Shown here piece after piece: positions 16,755 to 24,910 of a DNA stretch of 64,000 bases. How positions within the stretch are numbered: the first letter of the stretch is position 1; each line of letters opens with the position of its first letter. Made by a program: the position numbers and the translations under genes. The notes beneath the pieces are model-generated. The model saw only the letters and a list, made by a program, of their open reading frames with translations. It was not told where the DNA came from and did not search any database. The DNA comes from Ponticoccus alexandrii. GTDB taxonomy: Bacteria > Pseudomonadota > Alphaproteobacteria > Rhodobacterales > Rhodobacteraceae. The stretch lies in assembly GCF_016806125.1 (NCBI RefSeq), contig NZ_CP047166.1, forward strand, positions 124,001 through 188,000, given 5' to 3'.

Positions 16755-17624
16755 TCAGGCGTTCCAGCGCACGGTGCCGAGGCCGGTGAGATCGTAGCCG
16801 CCCATGCGCTCGGCCCGGGTGGCCATGGCTTCGGACTGGCAGAAGGTCATCAGCCGCTGCATCGGCGTTTCGAACCACGCGCGGCGGTTCACCAGCAGGT
16901 CGAAGCGTTCGTCGATGAGCGGCACGAAGGGCAGGCCGAAGTCCTGCGCGACCGATTGCAGGCCAAGGGTGGCGTCGGCCTCGCCGCGGGCCACCGCCTG
17001 CACGGCTTCTGTTTCGGTGCGGGCAATGTCGGTCAGGGTCATATCCGAGAGGGCGAGGCCCGCGCGATCCGCCAGTTGCCGGAACAGCACATCGCTGCCC
17101 GAATCCGGCTGGCGCGGGACAACGCGGCGTCCGCGCAGGTCCTGCATCGTGGTGATGCCGGTGGCGTTCTGGCCCAGCACCAGCCCCCGCGCGCGCGTGG
17201 CGAAGCGCACCAGCACCGCATTCTGGTCGGCGCAGTAACGGGCTACGCTGGGGATGTTCCACTCGCGCCCTTCGGGGTCCTGAAGGTGCAGGCCCGCCGC
17301 GACGCCTTCGCGCCGGTTGAAGCGGGCCAGCCCATCGGTCGAGCCGTCGAAGTAGCTGGCCAGCCCGCAGCGCGATTCGCGAATGGCCCAGTCCAGCAGT
17401 GGATCGTGGCTGCCCAGCACGACGCCGGGGCGCGGGATCTTGGGCACGAAGCCCTCGGAGTGCCGGTCCAGCCACGCACGAATGCCGCGCGACGGGAACA
17501 GCAGCTTGCCCGTGGCGCGGGTGCAGGGCACCTCTCCGCTGGAGGCAAGGTCGTAGACCTTGCGCTCCTTGATGCGCAGAAGCTCCGCCAGTTCGGGGAC
17601 CGTCAGGTATTCGGGTTCTGCCAT
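16755..17624 (-). CDS. HTH regulator with periplasmic-binding-protein-like domain
   Basis: 289 residues, cytoplasmic. An excisionase/MerR-like helix-turn-helix at 5-55 ('LTVPELAELLRIKERKVYDLASSGEVP') is joined to a PBP-like domain (about 75-285, 'GSHDPLLDWAIRESRCGLASYFDGSTDG' and a conserved 'GEADATLGLQSVA'). This architecture is common for regulators sensing molybdate or tungstate beside their ABC transporters. Encoded 27 bases downstream of tupA and convergent with the FDH operon, so it is likely the last gene of the tup operon and its sensor. Not ModE: no TOBE domain. Confidence 0.78.
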   Translation of the reverse strand: MAEPEYLTVPELAELLRIKERKVYDLASSGEVPCTRATGKLLFPSRGIRAWLDRHSEGFVPKIPRPGVVLGSHDPLLDWAIRESRCGLASYFDGSTDGLARFNRREGVAAGLHLQDPEGREWNIPSVARYCADQNAVLVRFATRARGLVLGQNATGITTMQDLRGRRVVPRQPDSGSDVLFRQLADRAGLALSDMTLTDIARTETEAVQAVARGEADATLGLQSVAQDFGLPFVPLIDERFDLLVNRRAWFETPMQRLMTFCQSEAMATRAERMGGYDLTGLGTVRWNA

Positions 17625-17651
17625 GGGGGCCTTTGTCGTGGCTTACCCCTG

Positions 17652-18473
17652 TCAGCTATCCTGTTTTGGCGCGTTGGGGAAGAACAGCTGCTGGCCGTCC
17701 ACCTTGTAGGCGCCGATGGCCTCCTGCCCCTCTGCCGACAGAAGCCAGTCGGTGAAGCTTTGCGCCGCATCGACATTGACCGAAGGGCATTTCTCGGGGT
17801 TCACCGGGATCACGCCGTACTGGTTGAAGAGGTCGTCGTCGCCTTCGACCGCGATCTGGTAGTCTTGCTTGTTGGCAAAGCTGATCCAGGTCGCGCGGTC
17901 GGTCAGGACGTAGGCGCCCATGCCGATGCCCGCGTTCAGCGTCGCGCCCATGCCGGAACCGGTCTCGCGGTACCACGCGCCCGAGCCGCTGGCCGGGTCG
18001 ACTTCTGCCGCCTTCCAGAGCGCGCGCTCCTTCTTGTGGGTGCCGCTGTCGTCGCCGCGCGAGGCAAAGAGAGCCTCGGCTTCGGCGATGGCGGACAGCG
18101 CGGCCTCGATGTCCGAGGTGCCCGCGATCCCGGCGGGATCACCGGCGGGGCCGACGAGGACGAAGTCGTTGTACATCAGGTCGGTGCGCAGGGTGCCACC
18201 GCCCTCGGCGACGAACTTCTCTTCAGCGGGCTTGGCGTGCACCAGCAGTACGTCGCCGTCGCAGTTGGCAGCGTTGCTGATCGCCTGACCCGTGCCCACG
18301 GCCACCACGTTCACGGTGATGCCGGTCTTGTCCGAGAAGATCGGCAGCAGGTAGTCGTAGAGGCCGGAGTTGGCGGTCGAGGTGGTCGACTGCACGATGA
18401 TGGACTCCTGCGCGAAGGCGCAGAGGGGCAGTGCTGCCAGAAGGCCGGCAACGGACAGGGTCTTGAATGTCAT
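17652..18473 (-). CDS. tupA: Tungstate ABC transporter substrate-binding protein
   Basis: 273 residues with a signal peptide (1-21, CAFAQ). The mature N-terminus carries 'IIVQSTTSTANSGLYDYLLP', whose TTST serine/threonine cluster is the TupA signature for binding tungstate, followed by 'DVLLVHAKPAEEKFV' and 'SRGDDSGTHKKE', the second oxyanion-binding loop. Periplasmic. Belongs with TupC and TupB upstream. Molybdate binding by ModA uses different motifs, which is why tungstate is favoured. Ribosome site AGAGG five bases before ATG. Confidence 0.9.
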   Translation of the reverse strand: MTFKTLSVAGLLAALPLCAFAQESIIVQSTTSTANSGLYDYLLPIFSDKTGITVNVVAVGTGQAISNAANCDGDVLLVHAKPAEEKFVAEGGGTLRTDLMYNDFVLVGPAGDPAGIAGTSDIEAALSAIAEAEALFASRGDDSGTHKKERALWKAAEVDPASGSGAWYRETGSGMGATLNAGIGMGAYVLTDRATWISFANKQDYQIAVEGDDDLFNQYGVIPVNPEKCPSVNVDAAQSFTDWLLSAEGQEAIGAYKVDGQQLFFPNAPKQDS

Positions 18474-18510
18474 GAGATCCTCTTTGGTCTTTCGGGGTGG
18501 GTCGGGCGGG

Positions 18511-19251
18511 TCAGACGATGAGCCTGCCGTTCAGGAAATCCTTGGCCTCGGTGCTTCGGGGGGCGGTAAAGAAACGCTCGGCCGGGGAATGCTCGGTGAT
18601 GCGGCCCCGGTTCAGGAAGACCACGTCGTCGGCCATGCGCCGGGCCTGCCCGATGTCGTGTGTCACGAGGATCACCTTCACCCCCTGGTCGCGTGCCTGA
18701 AGCGTGATATGCTCGATCGCGAGGACAGAGGCGGGGTCGAGGCTGGCGGTCGGCTCGTCCAGCAGCAGGACCTGCGGCTCCAGCGCCAGCGCGCGGGCCA
18801 TGGCAAGGCGCTGCGCCTCGCCGCCGGACAGCGCGCGGGCGGGCTGGCGGGCCTTGTCAGCAAGGCCGACGTGGGTCAGCAGCGCCTGGGCCAGCGCGCG
18901 GTCCTTGCGGCGCGATTTCAGCACGAAGTCGAGGTTGGCGGCGACAGAGCGGCGCAGCAGCACGGGTTTCTGGAACACCAGCGCCTGCGTTGCCGTCATC
19001 GTCGCGGCGGGCCGGCCGTTCCATGTCGCGGTGCCCGCCGTGGGCACCGTCAGCCCGTGGATCAGCTTCAGCAGCTGGCTTTTGCCGGCGCCGTTCGGGC
19101 CCATGACGGCGGTCACGCCGCGCCCCGGCAAGGCAAGGTCAACGCCGTCCAGCACCGCCCGCCCGCCAAGGATCAGCCGGACGCCCGAGAGGCGCAGCGC
19201 CATGTCGGACGACGTGTCGAGCAGGGTCTCGGGTGCCGAGAGATCACGCAT
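18511..19251 (-). CDS. tupC: Tungstate ABC transporter ATP-binding protein
   Basis: 246 residues, a single ABC domain: Walker A 'GPNGAGKSQLL' near residue 50, Q-loop around 'VFQKPVLLRRSVAANL', signature 'LSGGEAQRLAMARAL' near 140, Walker B 'VLLLDEPTASLDP', H-loop 'ILVTHDIGQARR'. No TOBE domain, unlike ModC. The start overlaps the tupB stop by eight bases; a later ATG (MALRLSG) 16 codons inside is also possible. Confidence 0.9.
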   Translation of the reverse strand: MRDLSAPETLLDTSSDMALRLSGVRLILGGRAVLDGVDLALPGRGVTAVMGPNGAGKSQLLKLIHGLTVPTAGTATWNGRPAATMTATQALVFQKPVLLRRSVAANLDFVLKSRRKDRALAQALLTHVGLADKARQPARALSGGEAQRLAMARALALEPQVLLLDEPTASLDPASVLAIEHITLQARDQGVKVILVTHDIGQARRMADDVVFLNRGRITEHSPAERFFTAPRSTEAKDFLNGRLIV

Positions 19252-19954
19252 GGGCTTCCTGCCTTTCGGCGGACATCCGCAGTCCCTGCACCAGCGCGTT
19301 CACACCCAGAGCCAGCGCCATGAGGATGATCCCCAGCGCCATGGCGAGCGCCAGTTCGCCCTTCGACGTCTCCAGCGCGATGGCGGTGGTCATGACGCGG
19401 GTCAGGTGGTCGATGTTGCCGCCGACGATCATCACCGCGCCGACCTCTGCCACCGCGCGCCCGAAGCCCGCCAGCGCCACGGTCGCCAGCGCCGTCCGTG
19501 CGTCCCACAGCAGCGCCTGCACCCGTTGCAGCCGCGTCAGGCAGAGCGAGCGGAAAAGCTCGGCGTATTCGGCGTTCATGTCTTCGAGGATCTGCCGCGA
19601 CAGGGCGGCGACGATGGGCGTGATCAGGATTGTCTGGGCGATGATCATCGCCGTCGGCGTATAGAGCAGCCCGAGGAAGCCCAGAGGCCCGGCGCGCGAC
19701 AATTGCAGGTAGACGATCAGGCCCACGACCACCGGCGGCAGCCCCATCAGCGCATTCAGCAGCACCAGCGTCGCGCCGCGTCCGCGAAAGCGCGCGATGG
19801 CCAGCAGCGCGCCCAGCGGCAGGCCGATCAGGCAGGCGATCAGGGTGGCGGACAGGCTGACGCGCAGCGACAGGGCGACGATTTCGGCAAGGTCGCCCGA
19901 AGGCGAGACCACCAGCCCCAAGGCCAGAGAAAATGCCTCTCCGAAATCCTGCAT
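19244..19954 (-). CDS. tupB: Tungstate ABC transporter permease
   Basis: 236 residues with about five membrane helices and the BPD_transp_1 EAA loop ('EYAELFRSLCLTRLQRVQALLW' region, near residues 120-145; 'GFGRAVAEVGAVMIVGGNIDHLTRVM' after it). It is the first gene of tupBCA and of the tungstate uptake operon. The short coupling of the three genes and TupA's motif identify the substrate. The 235 bases upstream hold an imperfect palindrome that may be its operator. Confidence 0.9.
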   Translation of the reverse strand: MQDFGEAFSLALGLVVSPSGDLAEIVALSLRVSLSATLIACLIGLPLGALLAIARFRGRGATLVLLNALMGLPPVVVGLIVYLQLSRAGPLGFLGLLYTPTAMIIAQTILITPIVAALSRQILEDMNAEYAELFRSLCLTRLQRVQALLWDARTALATVALAGFGRAVAEVGAVMIVGGNIDHLTRVMTTAIALETSKGELALAMALGIILMALALGVNALVQGLRMSAERQEAHA

Positions 19955-20090
19955 GATTTCCCGTCACTCCTCCCGGCGCTAAGCCTTAGGGTACGGGTCG
20001 CGAAAGGCCCTTCGCAAGCGAAAGTTTGTCCACAGATGGCGCCTGACGCCTGACGGGTCGGGGCGTCCTGTCCCGCGCGAGAGGATAAAA

Positions 20091-20114
20091 TGCAATATAA
20101 CGCGTGGATATGCA
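20091..20114 (-). promoter_or_regulatory. Imperfect palindrome upstream of tupBCA, possible operator
   Basis: TGCAATAT and ATATGCA are separated by nine bases, about 140 bases upstream of tupB in otherwise GC-rich DNA. AT-rich arms of this kind occur in operators of oxyanion regulators. The HTH/PBP-domain protein is a candidate binder. No promoter elements are recognisable next to it. Confidence 0.35.
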
Positions 20115-20143
20115 GTTTGAAGAGGGCGAGCCTGAAACGCAAC

Positions 20144-20165
20144 AGGCGCCCCCGAAGGGACGCCT
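20144..20165 (-). terminator. Hairpin downstream of eryG
   Basis: AGGCG/CGCCT plus CCC/GGG pair around GAA, read on the minus strand 24 bases after the substrate-binding protein gene. Only a short T-containing tract (TGTTGCGTTT) follows, so termination may be weak. Confidence 0.5.
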
Positions 20166-20189
20166 GGGATATTCGCTACGCTGCCCGGA

Positions 20190-21143
20190 TTACTCGGACA
20201 GAACGAAGGGTGCGGTGTACTTGTCGACATTGTCCGCGGTGATCAGGGCGCAGTCGAAGAGCTGCTTTTCCTCGGCCACCATCGGCTCACCGTTCTTGAT
20301 GTAGTGGTCGGCCTGACGGACGGCCTCTTCGGCGAAGACGGCGACCGGCTGAAGGACGGTATAGGCCATCTCGCCGTTCTTCACGGCCTCGACCGCATCG
20401 GGCGAGCCGTCAAAGCCGCCGACGATGGTGCCTTCGAGCTTGCCGGCCTCTTTCAGCGCCGCGATGGCACCCAGTGCCATTTCGTCGTTGCCCGAGATCA
20501 CGGCGTCGATTTCCGGGTTCGCCTGAATGATCGACTGCATCTTGTTGTAGCCCTGGGTGCGGTCCCAGTTCGCCACTTCCTGTGCGACCTTCTCCAGATC
20601 GGGGTACTGCGACAGAACGGTGTTGTAGCCGTTCGAGCGGGTGGCCGCGTTGTTGTCGGCGGGGTTGCCGAAGAACTCGACGTACTTGGCGCTGTCGCCG
20701 ACCATTTCCTGCCACGCGACGGCACCGATGGCCGCCCCCTGCGCGTTGTTGGACACCAGCTGCGCGATGGCGATGCCGGCTTCGTTGATCTCGGCGTTCA
20801 CGAGGAAGACCGGGATGCCCGCGTCGGTGGCCTTGCGCACCACGCCGACAGAGCCGTCCGCGTTGGCGGGGTCGAGGATGATGGCCTTGGCGCCGTTGGT
20901 GATGGCGGCGTCGATCAGGTTCGACTCGGTGTTGGTGTCACCCTTGTGGGCGGCGACGGTGGCCTCGTAGCCCAGTTCCTCGGCGGTGGCCTTGGCGACC
21001 TCGCCTTCGGTGAACCAGTAGGGGTTCGCCGGGTCGGTGACGATGATCGAGATCAGGCCCTGGTCCTGCGCCCATGCCGAGCCAGCCATCAGGGGCAGCG
21101 AGGCAGCGGCGGCCAGAAGGGCGCGTTTGGTGAAGGTCATCAT
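20190..21143 (-). CDS. eryG: Sugar/polyol ABC transporter substrate-binding protein
   Basis: 317 residues. Signal peptide 1-26 (ending AWAQ), then a RbsB-type two-lobe periplasmic binding domain starting 'ISIIVTDPANPYWFTEGE', with 'AIILDPANADGS', 'VFLVNAEINEAG' and 'AVISGNDEMALGAIAALKEAG'. ATG 21143 is chosen over 21158 because it follows GGGAG at eight bases. Last gene of a four-gene transporter operon divergent from eryABC, so erythritol or a related polyol is the likely ligand. Symbols follow the rhizobial/Brucella eryEFG locus; apiose cannot be excluded as ligand. Confidence 0.8.
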   Translation of the reverse strand: MMTFTKRALLAAAASLPLMAGSAWAQDQGLISIIVTDPANPYWFTEGEVAKATAEELGYEATVAAHKGDTNTESNLIDAAITNGAKAIILDPANADGSVGVVRKATDAGIPVFLVNAEINEAGIAIAQLVSNNAQGAAIGAVAWQEMVGDSAKYVEFFGNPADNNAATRSNGYNTVLSQYPDLEKVAQEVANWDRTQGYNKMQSIIQANPEIDAVISGNDEMALGAIAALKEAGKLEGTIVGGFDGSPDAVEAVKNGEMAYTVLQPVAVFAEEAVRQADHYIKNGEPMVAEEKQLFDCALITADNVDKYTAPFVLSE

Positions 21144-21243
21144 GTGGTGGTCTCCCATTGGTTGGTCTTGGTGCCGACTGTGCGGCGGTTTATCCGCGCC
21201 GGGGCTCCTCTTCCCTGAAGGCGCTGGAAAGGGTGTGGGGCGA

Positions 21244-22290
21244 TCAGGTCTTCTTCTTGCCGCCGTACTGGATGGAGTTCAGCATCACGGCGAGCACGAT
21301 GACCGCGCCGGTAAAGACGGTCTGCCAGTAGGACGACACGCCGATGATCACGAGGCCGTCCGAGAGGAAGCCGATGACGAAGGCGCCCAGCAGCGTGCCG
21401 CGCACGGTGCCGCGCCCGCCCATCAGGCTGGCGCCGCCGACCACGACCGCGGCGATGGCGGTCAGTTCGTAGGTGGTGCCCGCGGTGGGACCGGCAGAGG
21501 TCAGCTGCGACGACAGGACGAGGCCCGCGATGGCGGCGCACATGCCCGACAGCATGTAGACGATGATTTGCACCCGCTTGACCGGCACGCCGGACAGTTC
21601 CGCCGCACGCTCGTTCCCGCCCGAGGAATAGAGCCAGCGGCCAAAGGCGGTGCGCGACAGCAAGAGGCCGGCGGCCACGGCGACGAGGGCAAGGATGATC
21701 ACGCCCACCGGCACGCCCGCGATGCGGTTGAAGCCCAGCCAGTCGAAGCCGGTGTTGCCGAAGGAGGGATCGCCAGACAGGTTGTTGAAGGTTAGGCCGT
21801 TGGTCATCAGCAGCGCCACGCCCCGCGCCACGTAGAGCGAGCCCAGCGTCGCCACGAAGGCGGGCACCTTGAAGAAGGCCACGAGGATGCCATTGCAGAA
21901 GCCCACGAAGGCCCCCAGCGCCAGCGTCAGCACCACGACGGCCCAGACCGGCGGGTAGAGGATCACGCCTGCGGACTCCAGTTCCACCCCCTGCATCAGG
22001 AAGCCCGCGAAGACCCCCGTCAGCCCGAGGACGGAGCCCACCGAGAGGTCGATGCCGCCGTTCAGGATCACCAGCAGCATGCCGATGGCCAGAAGGCCGA
22101 AGATCGCGACGTGGTTCGCCATGATCAGGAAGTTCGACACGGTCGCGTAGTTCGGCGACAGCAGCGAGAAGGTGACGATGATCACGATCAGCGCAAAGAA
22201 GGCGCGCCCTTCGAGCAGCAGGTGCATCAGGTTGAAGCTTGATTTCTTCGCGGGGCTTCGTCCGGCGGCGGATGTCGTTGTGTCCGTCAT
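21244..22290 (-). CDS. eryF: Sugar/polyol ABC transporter permease
   Basis: 348 residues of the RbsC type with eight to ten membrane helices. Motifs 'LNGGIDLSVGSVLGLTGV' and 'AAVVVGGASLMGGRGTVRGTLLGA' mark the family. Inner membrane component of the transporter, 17 bases after the ATPase gene. A 100-base gap with a short hairpin separates it from the binding protein gene, which is often expressed at a higher level. Confidence 0.85.
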   Translation of the reverse strand: MTDTTTSAAGRSPAKKSSFNLMHLLLEGRAFFALIVIIVTFSLLSPNYATVSNFLIMANHVAIFGLLAIGMLLVILNGGIDLSVGSVLGLTGVFAGFLMQGVELESAGVILYPPVWAVVVLTLALGAFVGFCNGILVAFFKVPAFVATLGSLYVARGVALLMTNGLTFNNLSGDPSFGNTGFDWLGFNRIAGVPVGVIILALVAVAAGLLLSRTAFGRWLYSSGGNERAAELSGVPVKRVQIIVYMLSGMCAAIAGLVLSSQLTSAGPTAGTTYELTAIAAVVVGGASLMGGRGTVRGTLLGAFVIGFLSDGLVIIGVSSYWQTVFTGAVIVLAVMLNSIQYGGKKKT

Positions 22291-22306
22291 TCTTGGGTTC
22301 CTCCCC

Positions 22307-23857
22307 TCAGGCGACCAGGCTTTCGCCCGAGGCGGCCATGATCGCTTCTTTTGTCGTGTCGGATGAGAATTCGGCGGCGATCTTGCCGCGGCGCATCACG
22401 ATGATCCGATGCGCGATGGACAGGCACTCACCCACCTCCGAAGTCGAGTAGACCACCGCCATGCCCCGCGTCGCGTGCTCTGCGAGGATGCGGAAGACCT
22501 CTGCCTTGGCGCCGATGTCGATGCCGCGCGACGGTTCGTCCAGAAGGATCACGTCGGGGTGCGTCACCAGCATCTTGCCGATCACGACCTTCTGCTGGTT
22601 GCCCCCGGACAGCGAGCCGATGGGCGCGCCGGGGCCATCGGTCTTGACCGTGACCTCCTTGATCGACTCGTCGATGATCTTGCGTTCTGCCTTGAGGTTG
22701 GTGAACAGGCCCTTGGTGAAACGCCCGATCGACGACAGCGACAGGTTGCGGCCCACGGTCATGGTCTGCACCAGCCCGTCCCGCTGCCGGTCCTCGGGGA
22801 CCAGCACGAGGCCCGCCTCGATCCGTTGCGCGATGGACAGGCCATTCACAGACTGCCCGTTCAGCAGCACGTCGCCCGCGACCGGCTTCAGACGGCCCGC
22901 GACGGTTTCCATCATCTCGGTGCGTCCGGCGCCCATAAGGCCGTAGATGCAGACGATCTCGCCCTTGTGGACGGTCAGATCCAGATCGTCGACCGCAAGG
23001 CCCGCCCCGGAATGCGAGGCGACCGACAGGCCCTGAAGCTCCAGCGCCGGGGCGCCGAAGGTCGACTGAGGCGGGGAGCCGAGGTCGAAGTTCTCGCCGA
23101 CCATGTTGCGCACGATCCATTCGAGGTCGATCTCTGCACGGGGCGCATAAGCGGTCATGACGCCGTCGCGCAGCACGACCGCGTGGTCGGTGATGGTCAG
23201 CGCCTCTTCGAGGTGGTGCGAGATGTAGACGATGCTGACGCCGCGCGCCTTGAGGTCGTGGATGACCTTGAACAGCACCTCGACCTCTGACGCCGACAGG
23301 GCGGAGGTCGGCTCGTCCATGATCAGGATGCGCGAGCGCACCGACAGCGCGCGGGCGATCTCGACGATCTGCTGCTGGCCAAGGCGCAGGTTCTCGACCG
23401 GGGTCAGCGGGTCGATGTCCTCTTCAAGCTCCTCCATCAGCGCGCGGGTCTGGCGGGCCTCTTCCGCGTAGTCCACACCCATCGGCCCCATGATCTCGCG
23501 GCCCATGAAGATGTTGTCGCGCACCGACATGTTGGGCGCCAGAGACAGCTCCTGGTGGATGATCGAGATGCCAAGGTCGCGCGCCTCGACGGTCGAATTG
23601 ATCTCGACCGGCTTGCCGTCGAGGATCAACTCCCCGGACGAGGGCAGGTGCACGCCCGACAGGATCTTCATCAGCGTCGACTTGCCCGCGCCGTTCTCTC
23701 CGAACAGCGTCGTGACCTGCCCGCGGTGGACGTCGAAGTTCACACCCTTCAGCGCCTGCACCGCGCCAAAGTTCTTGGCGACGTTGCGGGCGGCCAGCAC
23801 GACTTCGGCCCGGTCGGGGCTGGCCTCGGGGATTTCGTCATGGACCGGGGTCTTCAT
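22307..23857 (-). CDS. eryE: Sugar/polyol ABC transporter ATPase, tandem domains
   Basis: 516 residues, two fused ABC domains as in RbsA/XylG. The first has Walker A 'GENGAGKSTLMKIL', signature 'LRLGQQQIVEIARAL' and Walker B 'LIMDEPTSAL'. The second has a degenerate Walker A ('GLMGAGRTEMMETVAG', no GKS) and signature 'LSGGNQQKVVIGKML', as usual in this family. Starts within an ATGA overlap with the DUF2291 gene. Drives polyol uptake. Confidence 0.88.
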   Translation of the reverse strand: MKTPVHDEIPEASPDRAEVVLAARNVAKNFGAVQALKGVNFDVHRGQVTTLFGENGAGKSTLMKILSGVHLPSSGELILDGKPVEINSTVEARDLGISIIHQELSLAPNMSVRDNIFMGREIMGPMGVDYAEEARQTRALMEELEEDIDPLTPVENLRLGQQQIVEIARALSVRSRILIMDEPTSALSASEVEVLFKVIHDLKARGVSIVYISHHLEEALTITDHAVVLRDGVMTAYAPRAEIDLEWIVRNMVGENFDLGSPPQSTFGAPALELQGLSVASHSGAGLAVDDLDLTVHKGEIVCIYGLMGAGRTEMMETVAGRLKPVAGDVLLNGQSVNGLSIAQRIEAGLVLVPEDRQRDGLVQTMTVGRNLSLSSIGRFTKGLFTNLKAERKIIDESIKEVTVKTDGPGAPIGSLSGGNQQKVVIGKMLVTHPDVILLDEPSRGIDIGAKAEVFRILAEHATRGMAVVYSTSEVGECLSIAHRIIVMRRGKIAAEFSSDTTKEAIMAASGESLVA

Positions 23858-24507
23858 TCTGCGACCTCGAGGCGGACGGGCGTCACCAGCCAGCTTTTCG
23901 GGTTGATCATGGTGAAGGCGCCGGTGACCGTGACGGTCTTGCCGGTCAGGCTGTCGCGGTCGAGGTCCGACAGCACCTCGGCGGACATGGCGCGGTTCAG
24001 ACCGGCGCCCGCGTCCTGATATTCGATCTGGTTGGTGAAATTGCCGAAGACGATGTCGCCGGGATAGTCGCGCAACTCGGTGCCGTTGATGGCAGGGCCG
24101 GTCTGCACGCGGACGGTCTGGCCGTCCGGCAGATCGGGCACCTCGATGGTGAAGATGCCGGATTTGCCCTCGCCCGCGGTGCCGGTGAATGTCACGGCCA
24201 TCACCGGGAAGGCGCCCGCCTGAATGCCGTGATCGGCCACCGCGCCCGCCTTGTCGGCGGCCAGCTTGGTCACCAGATCGGGTGCCGCTGCGGCGCGTTC
24301 CACGATGGCATCGCGGATGCGGGGGAACTCCGCCACGCCGAAGCGGTCGGGATCGAAGGCCTGCTGGCGCAGGTCCTGCTCTGACCCGACGTGGACCACG
24401 GTGGTGTCGAGCGCGATGGCGACAAGCACGAGAGCCGCCCCCCCGCCAAGGATCAGGCTGCGGCGCGAGACCTTGCCCCTTGCTGCCGTGGTGCCGGTCA
24501 TGGCCAT
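23854..24507 (-). CDS. DUF2291 family membrane-anchored protein
   Basis: 217 residues from ATG 24507 (GAGGAGG upstream); the open frame extends further but has no site. An N-terminal anchor ('RRSLILGGGAALVLVAIALDT', longest hydrophobic run about 17-36) precedes a periplasmic domain ending in an OB-like segment ('GKTVTVTGAFTMINPKSW'). DUF2291 proteins are encoded with RbsABC-type sugar transporters; the role is unknown. First gene of the transporter operon. Confidence 0.75.
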   Translation of the reverse strand: MAMTGTTAARGKVSRRSLILGGGAALVLVAIALDTTVVHVGSEQDLRQQAFDPDRFGVAEFPRIRDAIVERAAAAPDLVTKLAADKAGAVADHGIQAGAFPVMAVTFTGTAGEGKSGIFTIEVPDLPDGQTVRVQTGPAINGTELRDYPGDIVFGNFTNQIEYQDAGAGLNRAMSAEVLSDLDRDSLTGKTVTVTGAFTMINPKSWLVTPVRLEVAE

Positions 24508-24868
24508 GACGTGATGCCTCCTCAACCCAGTGTCGGCGCGCAGCCCATCGTCAGGGCGCACGGTTCATATCGGACGGGAAGCCGGCAACCCATTGGGCGT
24601 GCGAACGAAATCCTCCCTCTCCACCAGCCCCGGAACTCCTCAATTCCTGATGTCGGTCCCCGTTCGGGGCACCGAGGGTGCGGCGGATTGACTCGACCGT
24701 AGTTGAAAAAAATTACTGTGTCTGCAAAAAAATTCACGCACTGGAAATTTTTCGTGCTAAGCCTTGGGCAGGAAAACAGGGTTCCTGTCTGCTTTGCGGG
24801 CACTTGTGAAACGGACCCGAGGATCGCCCGAAGCAGGGCGGCGACCAGACGACACAGGGAGGAAAGCC
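24508..24868. promoter_or_regulatory. Divergent control region of eryABC and the ery transporter
   Basis: Unusually AT-rich for this window near its right half. Two A7TT tracts (24706-24714 and 24726-24734) lie exactly 20 bases apart, about two helical turns, with a third A3T5 tract at 24743-24750. Such phased tracts bend DNA or form repeat operators. TTGACT (24688-24693) with AATTAC 17 bases downstream could be the eryA promoter, so the tracts would overlap its -10 region and start. EryD is the expected repressor. The left 180 bases show no clear element. Confidence 0.5.
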
Positions 24869-24910
24869 GTGGCGGACATGGTGGGATTTGCGCGAGAGGG
24901 CAGGGGATGA
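24869..24910 (+). CDS. Possible 13-residue leader peptide of eryA
   Basis: A GTG codon six bases after GGGAGGAAAG opens a 13-codon frame (VADMVGFAREGRG) whose stop TGA overlaps the eryA start as ATGA. It is out of frame with eryA. The best ribosome site of the region belongs to this short frame, and eryA's own site is poor, so translation of eryA may depend on coupling to the leader. Peptide content shows no run of a regulatory amino acid. Confidence 0.4.
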   Translation: MADMVGFAREGRG

